NCBI RefSeq assembly: GCF_019352175.1 | Contig: NZ_JACBYI010000052.1 | Span: forward strand, 1 to 44,096 | DNA from: Paenibacillus sp. S150 | Lineage (GTDB): Bacteria > Bacillota > Bacilli > Paenibacillales > Paenibacillaceae | Direction of reading: 5' to 3' | DNA: 44,096 bases | In this document: piece after piece, positions 41,901 to 44,096 of the stretch | Numbering within the stretch: the first letter of the stretch is position 1 | Layout of the letters: the number at the start of each line of letters is the position of its first letter | The notes under the pieces: generated by a model | The model's database searches: none | What the model was told of the DNA's origin: nothing | Seen by the model: the letters and a program-made list of their open reading frames with translations, nothing else | Made by a program: the position numbers and the translations under genes

Positions 41901-43462
41901 CCTGCCAGAGCCATATTACATTCGCCGGACAAAATACTTTGACAAGCCAAATGAATCGATACCAGAGAAGAGGAACAAGCAGTATTGATAGCAATGCTAG
42001 GTCCTTTTAAATTTAAAAAATAAGAAATACGTGAAGCCAGGACGGAGCTGTCATTACCCCAGAATGATTGCGGACCTACTTGGACCTCTTCACTTTTCAT
42101 CCGATCCTGGTAATCACTTTGTCCTACACCAACAAAAACACCACACGCGGATCGGGAAACCGCATCGTTTGCGTAACCCGCCTCCTCCATAGCCTCCCAG
42201 CATGCTTCCAGAAACAAACGTTGCTGTGGATCTGTTACTTCTGCTTCCTTGTCCGTCATTTGAAAGAACCTGGCATCAAACTGATCAATATCGGATAAAA
42301 AACCACCGGAGCGGCAATACGTTTTACGATATTCTCCGGGATTCCCGCTATACAGATCATCTATATTCCAACGATTCTTCGGGACCTCCTTAATTCCAGA
42401 TCGTCCTTCAGAAAGCAGTTTCCAAAACTGCTCGCAATCTTCTGCTTCCGGGAAACGTCCGGACATTCCGATAATTGCGATTTCCCGATCATCATTATCT
42501 ATATCCGCTGGCACAGCAGTCGCACCAACAGTTACCGGTTGGGCCGAACTAATCCTTTTCAGCCGCAGACAAGGACAGCGTAAAACCATTTCACCGTTAT
42601 CCCGAATAATAGCCGCATCAAAGGTTAAATAATCTCCCTCAGCATGGGAAAGTTCCAAAAAACCTTGAAGCGGACGGCGGACGATAAGTTGAGAATCATT
42701 TACGGCCTCTCTTTCCATATCAAGCCGATCTAGTTCGACCGGTATATAGAAACCATCCTGTTGAGGGTATCGCTGCTGAGCAAGTTTAATTCCGCCTAGA
42801 ATAACGCTGTTCAACAAAGTCGGATCCAGTGTCAGAGAACCCTTTCCCTGCGGAAAAATACGAAAGGCTACCCGATTTCCGGAGAAGGAGAAGTCAAATA
42901 AATTCCGATAAAATCCGCCAATATGCGCATTCACATCAATTGAATATATTAATTCATCCGCCAAATGCTCCCAATTCCCCTCTGCAAGCACAGGATAGGA
43001 ACAAAAGGGGACTGGTTCGTTGATAGAGTCGCTAATATTTCCCTTCAAATAAACTTTGGGAGGGACGCCGTCGGCGTCCCTCACCAAAAATGATCCATTG
43101 CTTCCACGATACTCAACCATGAGCTTCTTGATACAGTGGCTGCCGACAGGTTCACTCAAGGGCTCCAAGGCAACAAGATTTGTTAGGCTAATCCTAGAGA
43201 TATTCCGTTCACGGGAGAACACTCCATAGACGAGCTCTACTAACCCGTCGATCGTCATTACCTTCTGATCAAACAAAATATGATTAGCGGATGAAGGATG
43301 AGCCGCCAGACTCAGCTCCAGCGGTATGACTCGAAGCTCCTCCCTATCGCGTGCCTGTTCTCTTTTCAACTCTAGCAAACGAGTATATCCATCCTCAGCG
43401 GATATACTGCCCTTTTGAATCATCTCAAGAATGTTCCATTGTTCTTGTTTCATTGGCTTCAT
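32942..43462 (-). CDS. Terminal trans-AT polyketide synthase, [DH-like]-KS-KR-ACP-KS-DH-KR-ACP-TE
   Basis: 3506 residues. The order of domains is: docking helices (about 8-36); DH-like domain (about 45-305, H61 present, N218 in place of the catalytic Asp); KS1 (327-750, C496, H631, H671); KR1 (1165-1400, S1303, Y1316, N1320); ACP1 (S1469); KS2 (1550-1972, C1706, H1841, H1881); Ser-less ACP-like insert (about 2027-2097); DH (2240-2520, H2271, D2435); KR2 (2545-3030, Y2936, N2940); ACP2 (S3098, in GFNSV); TE of alpha/beta-hydrolase type (about 3225-3470, S3318 in GFSFGG, D3421, H3449). No AT domain is present; it comes from the AT-ER gene. Module 1 would leave a beta-hydroxyl and module 2 an enoyl unit. 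The TE releases the product. The ATG overlaps the previous stop (ATGA). Confidence 0.95.
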   Translation of the reverse strand: MKPMKQEQWNILEMIQKGSISAEDGYTRLLELKREQARDREELRVIPLELSLAAHPSSANHILFDQKVMTIDGLVELVYGVFSRERNISRISLTNLVALEPLSEPVGSHCIKKLMVEYRGSNGSFLVRDADGVPPKVYLKGNISDSINEPVPFCSYPVLAEGNWEHLADELIYSIDVNAHIGGFYRNLFDFSFSGNRVAFRIFPQGKGSLTLDPTLLNSVILGGIKLAQQRYPQQDGFYIPVELDRLDMEREAVNDSQLIVRRPLQGFLELSHAEGDYLTFDAAIIRDNGEMVLRCPCLRLKRISSAQPVTVGATAVPADIDNDDREIAIIGMSGRFPEAEDCEQFWKLLSEGRSGIKEVPKNRWNIDDLYSGNPGEYRKTYCRSGGFLSDIDQFDARFFQMTDKEAEVTDPQQRLFLEACWEAMEEAGYANDAVSRSACGVFVGVGQSDYQDRMKSEEVQVGPQSFWGNDSSVLASRISYFLNLKGPSIAINTACSSSLVSIHLACQSILSGECNMALAGGVFIGTTPNFFIVSSNAQMLSPDGACYAFDHRANGFVPGEGAGVIVLKSLNQAIKDKDPIIGVINASALNQDGKTNGITAPSSLSQSELEEKLYRQADINPESITYVEAHGTGTPLGDPIEFEALSRTFRKYTSKEQFCALGSVKANIGHAATAAGIASMIKVLLAMKHKQIPPCITFEQENPNIRLKESPFYINKELIPWPSANDGKLRAAVSSFGFSGTNCHIVVSESPRALRRKARDNRPYIIPLSARTSDALIAQMIRLSRRIMDGNDLELSNAAYTLGCRRKHYSIRTAFIVRSLTDFVEQLQAAITDLTAHNERMIQGAVLSGNSGPTGLLSEIADCKDKTGKWYFERLQEVMRRYKEGADLEWDHLYRDEDVKCITLPAYAFQKRRYWLDIPENKMLSSHIADVVHQEDEESCGNQTVFYTKKWVISPLENVANDSKEPLIIVTDRAKGNVIPASRVQVITVSPSDWQDGCQQLGERVASIVQGLDQVQLERVKLVIHLDAQIQRNWNDEAGYEEQLAQSFYLLFQIARSLLQVKATAVDIVFIFQSAKGMTQPFFAALEGLAKAIVLEQPRFAVRIVEHQETVDAAYDWDTLFCMELNDLVLSRGSAYVRYVSGERRISSLFEVQLPAVNAQPATLRTGGTYLITGGTQGIGQALAIYLAQAYHARLILMGRSPINREIEALLNRLHQTGGDARYIQADVTVSAEVQSVAGGLKTSGMWIDGIFHCAGSISNDLMKDKRKEQIEHVIGPKVVGTIHLLKYLQPITNDFIMLFSSIASLFGGKGQTDYAYANSFMDHLSLMSRMKRPYLLSANWFHWLNGGMHPEPELLRYMQRDFGVQPVTTEQGTAAIERWLQSDYANLLILSGEPSTIRRAVKSSIPSLPKQTERNLKGLDYALANRDTKTYSSELVVLLRRIISQETGIPAEDLDGQSEFESLGMDSLMITNVTARLVKVFPGLPKTVFFEVFTLDDLALYLNDRYASECRDLFDNIAASSSEVEKLTESIENEHEPDGEAAANQRRDIAVIGMSGIYPKAPDLEAFWDRLREGTDCIEKTPPGRWDNQRDTVPGYGGYLSEYDHFDPLFFRISPKEAEWMDPQERLFIQEVWHTLEDSGYTRETLQGKRVGVFVGVTNGHYQLHETEIAGELVSPLNSYASIANRISYLLHLDGPSLAVDTMCSSFLTALHLASESLKRGECDLAIAGSANLILHPYKQVQLSLSKFASPKGRCHSFGKSADGYVPGEGVGAVLLKPVAAAEADADYIYGVIRATSINHGGRSNGYTVPNPKGQTAVIMDALDQAGVSPEEIGYLEAHGAGTPLGDPVEIQGLTRAFGMFTEKKQYCAIGSVKSNIGHLEAAAGMAGLTKVLLQMKYKLLVPSLHTDEINPDIEFSQTPFILQRSIAPWPAVTKKLANGTIIERPRLAGISAFGAGGSNGHVIVEEHHNDHLKVFDGSAGGSELFVFSAMDAPSLRRTVKRFYDFVELRGSAAVSQVDDTTIDRVRPDVYRILEELVHVPQELLGDEHNLGDYIVDYFDWTRLFQKLSELGYPPLRPESGLEGETIGGLIRKLGDSVKPECYHKVVPYRLCDMAYTLQVGREPLKERLALVVHSPSDLCSKLQIWLSQSEATIHPEIYSTFANVATVIPSEREEQHSSNNALHQAARSWVSRQLVNWSTLVPTQPVYRLPLPGYDFHPERYWVKTPAKPCLMSERHQLHPLVGHNVSTFDRTLFSTAFDGHEFFLNDHVLLNQKVLPGMAYLEAARYAASQATGEPVLCIRNMMWSRVFKLEAAPLTMVTELSRNGKGIGCEFSSVDDQNQRSVHGSCRIITGTMKAPSPVSLELLHARMDGYLEGIDMYKYYQAGGLNYGPAFKMVQSVRYNANEALASLKLPASLESSFNLYGFHPALLDAAFQGGICIQSEQELSSPNTHIPFFLEEAIMYAPLERECCAHITLTPRANSNEGGNSGIRKLNCQLLSTTGNILIELKGFTARAAQLEQSASQLTNEEKPVILASEERAVPAIRYYIPAWEPNSINDNFTPRDQADLIVIFDLNGKRFRNMIKKAAPAKVVLVKQGEGFQQIGESAYTIRFDQSSDYARLLRDLVDHGQFPTHIIMGCSASDRETTLEEMFLHHDIRETLHAELNYSAIAVFHLLKAWKEVLDKKEVTLLACESLTDGLDRVLSSTIRGFAHSLQIHMPSIRIKTVQLPVRMIEKQPERLLCELFEASESTRVKLLPDTNNRYEQRFKPIGLTDHEGSLIRMGGNYLITGGMGGIGKIITRYLVQTYHANVVLLGRSALNEEHRAFVDELQSNECKVVYCACDLTREVELKHAQQQWNLEIGSIDGVIHAAGIMSQKDFLHKSAEDMIPIIDPKLTGTIVLDRVTEREPLRFFLAFSSTSSILGDYGRCDYSAANNVLDEYTVYREERRRQGLVSGVSYVINWPIWEDGGMHLGSREAESQMLQALGMQYLTTTDALKVLEGVLNQECSHVAVFAGNDGSIQRWLSPSDAGEEITAELQGSAKPVFQDVTKSPDRNAFQDIEERIKGMVANMVQVNTERLDVTEKLDAYGFNSVTITELSSLINEEFDLELNPTIFFEYSTIRSLARYIGLLIEPEIAQMQEAGVSADFANEIAAEIAVEYAPGIYLIDKQDIRTKEALRLYLLQCSHWYQDANYRLPEKLSTIEPEEVAAPQSSKTFLHLLVEVRKRKVEIMSIGKGPQLLIIPGFGISGMSLIHQLADLSKRYQLLVIHLPGSGFSEGMKDLLNPPTAARTIIEVLDAIAIKVPIHAMGFSFGGLIAQELIKQYPARFRTLTLGCSFTRTDSADTSEQSLEEKFKADFGNMRNADQYYKLYLASKCVNKSAFEYLPNASLTSYTSIPEINSIDIPVLVISGRFDAVVNCHESDIIAEHIPKAVHVRFLRGGHCANITNPSSFNRLVKLFLQHEGLVASSKWIALTESHPVELLKDYAIKESVVIGGSDR
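37172..37384 (-). other. Degenerate carrier-protein-like insert between KS2 and DH
   Basis: Residues about 2027-2097 follow the helix pattern of an ACP (VYRILEELVHVPQELL, then NLGDYIVDYFDWTRLFQKL, then TIGGLIRKL), but the attachment serine of the usual G-DS motif is a tyrosine. It sits in the KS-DH linker, where trans-AT PKSs have docking subdomains. A non-catalytic structural or docking role is likely. Confidence 0.45.
42548..43330 (-). other. DH-like domain with Asp-to-Asn change, before KS1
   Basis: Double-hotdog layout. The N-terminal half carries NHILFDQKVMTIDGLVEL in place of the usual DH-v-G-LPG-yLE pattern, so the histidine is kept but Gly and Pro are lost. The second half carries DPTLLNSVILGG where active DH have HPALLDAA. 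Known enoyl-isomerase (double-bond shifting) domains of trans-AT PKSs show this Asp-to-Asn change. An inactive DH is the alternative. Confidence 0.6.
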
Positions 43463-44096
43463 ATTATCCTCTCCAGATACGCATTGACTTCCTCAATCGA
43501 TTTTGCTCCCTGCTGGAGCTGATGCAGCACATTCCTTAGCGTATCCTCCGGTTCCAATTCTGAAGTTGTAGGTGCTGCCATCCCCATGTGAATCTGATCC
43601 CTATATTCGTTGTAAATATAACCGGACAAATCCGTAATCGTAATGTAATCGAACAATACGATTGCTTTCAGCTGAATTCCCAACCGCTCGTTCAGAGTGG
43701 TAATCACATTAATTCCGGTAATTGAATCGATACCGTAGTCTTTAAACGGTTTATGCGGATCAAGGTTACTTTCTGTAATACCCAATGCATAATAGAAGCT
43801 CTCTTTGACAACCGATTCAATAAATTCGAGTGATAGTTGCGCAGGTTGTAATCCAGTTGCAGCTGCTGCACTCTCCGCAGGAGCTTTCGTCATTACAGAA
43901 GAACCTGAATGATCAGTTAATATCGCATTTTGATAGGAATTATTTACCGGATCAGCGACACCGTCGTTATACGATACGATCAGATCTAGTGCAGATTCCA
44001 GCTCATCGCCAGTATTGTATGTGCTCGTTCGCTCGAATCCTTGCTTACCCAGTTGTTTCATCCACTGTTTCTGGCTCAGCAGCGGACTGCCTTCCA
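43459..44096 (-). CDS. C-terminal end of an upstream trans-AT PKS (ACP and docking helices), partial
   Basis: The frame is open to the window edge. The first visible residues (PLLSQKQW, then GKQGFERTS) could be the end of a methyltransferase-type domain, which is uncertain. A linker rich in Ser and Ala is followed by an ACP with the phosphopantetheine motif YGIDSIT. The C-terminal tail (LRNVLHQLQQGAKSIEEVN, then YLERII) resembles the helices of a docking domain, which would join to the similar helices at the N-terminus of the next PKS. The stop overlaps that gene's start. Confidence 0.85.
   Translation of the reverse strand, partial: EGSPLLSQKQWMKQLGKQGFERTSTYNTGDELESALDLIVSYNDGVADPVNNSYQNAILTDHSGSSVMTKAPAESAAAATGLQPAQLSLEFIESVVKESFYYALGITESNLDPHKPFKDYGIDSITGINVITTLNERLGIQLKAIVLFDYITITDLSGYIYNEYRDQIHMGMAAPTTSELEPEDTLRNVLHQLQQGAKSIEEVNAYLERII

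Noticed and set aside
32942..43462. AT domains within the large PKS
   Set aside because: The segments after both KS domains lack the GHSxG acyltransferase motif and are short linkers, as in trans-AT systems.
1..44096. CRISPR arrays, tRNA or rRNA genes, attachment sites
   Set aside because: No regular repeat-spacer pattern, cloverleaf with CCA-type end or direct-repeat ends of the element were seen by eye.

Overview
The window looks like a Gram-positive Firmicute of the Paenibacillus type. Support comes from strong AGGAGG-type ribosome binding sites, a MOB/VirB4/VirD4 element with Firmicute-style accessory genes, and a trans-acyltransferase polyketide synthase of Bacillales style. The genus is inferred, not proven. 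No rRNA, tRNA, CRISPR array, integrase or attachment site is visible.

Positions 1-2200 are a patchy left flank. It holds the 3' end of a TOPRIM-domain primase-like gene, an MntA/HepT (MNT-HEPN) toxin-antitoxin pair, a frameshifted small membrane protein gene, and a block of inverted repeats that resembles an origin of transfer. Positions 2213-26295 are one long, mostly co-directional conjugation module. It begins with a ribbon-helix-helix accessory protein and a relaxase, then four small or unknown element proteins. A coupling protein encoded by two genes follows, then VirB2-, VirB6- and VirB4-like parts of a type IV secretion system. A nearly complete Tad/Flp pilus gene set is interleaved with these (prepilin peptidase, CpaB, two CpaE/TadZ-like ATPases, CpaF, TadB, TadC and pilin-like proteins), together with a RadC-like protein, a C39-type peptidase and a large Trp-rich exported protein. 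Most genes overlap by a few bases (ATGA/GTGA), which suggests translational coupling. A HipA-like kinase with its own promoter sits antisense in the middle.

Positions 26296-28200 are a graveyard of insertion sequences: an IS110-type recombinase with a premature stop and a truncated end, preceded by what looks like its bridge-RNA leader, and a badly decayed IS3-type transposase. A small AT-rich orphan gene follows on the minus strand.

Positions 29151-44096 are the 3' end of a minus-strand trans-AT polyketide operon. In transcription order it contains the end of an upstream PKS (ACP plus docking helices), a 3506-residue PKS with domain order [DH-like]-KS-KR-ACP-KS-[Ser-less ACP-like]-DH-KR-ACP-TE, an Sfp-type phosphopantetheinyl transferase, a BaeB/PksB-like metallo-hydrolase, and a fused acyltransferase-enoyl reductase. 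The terminal TE marks the end of the assembly line. The most unusual features are the type IV secretion/Tad hybrid with a shared prepilin-like RGEG[FY]VD motif, the DH-like domain with an Asp-to-Asn change placed before a KS, and the degenerate carrier-like insert.
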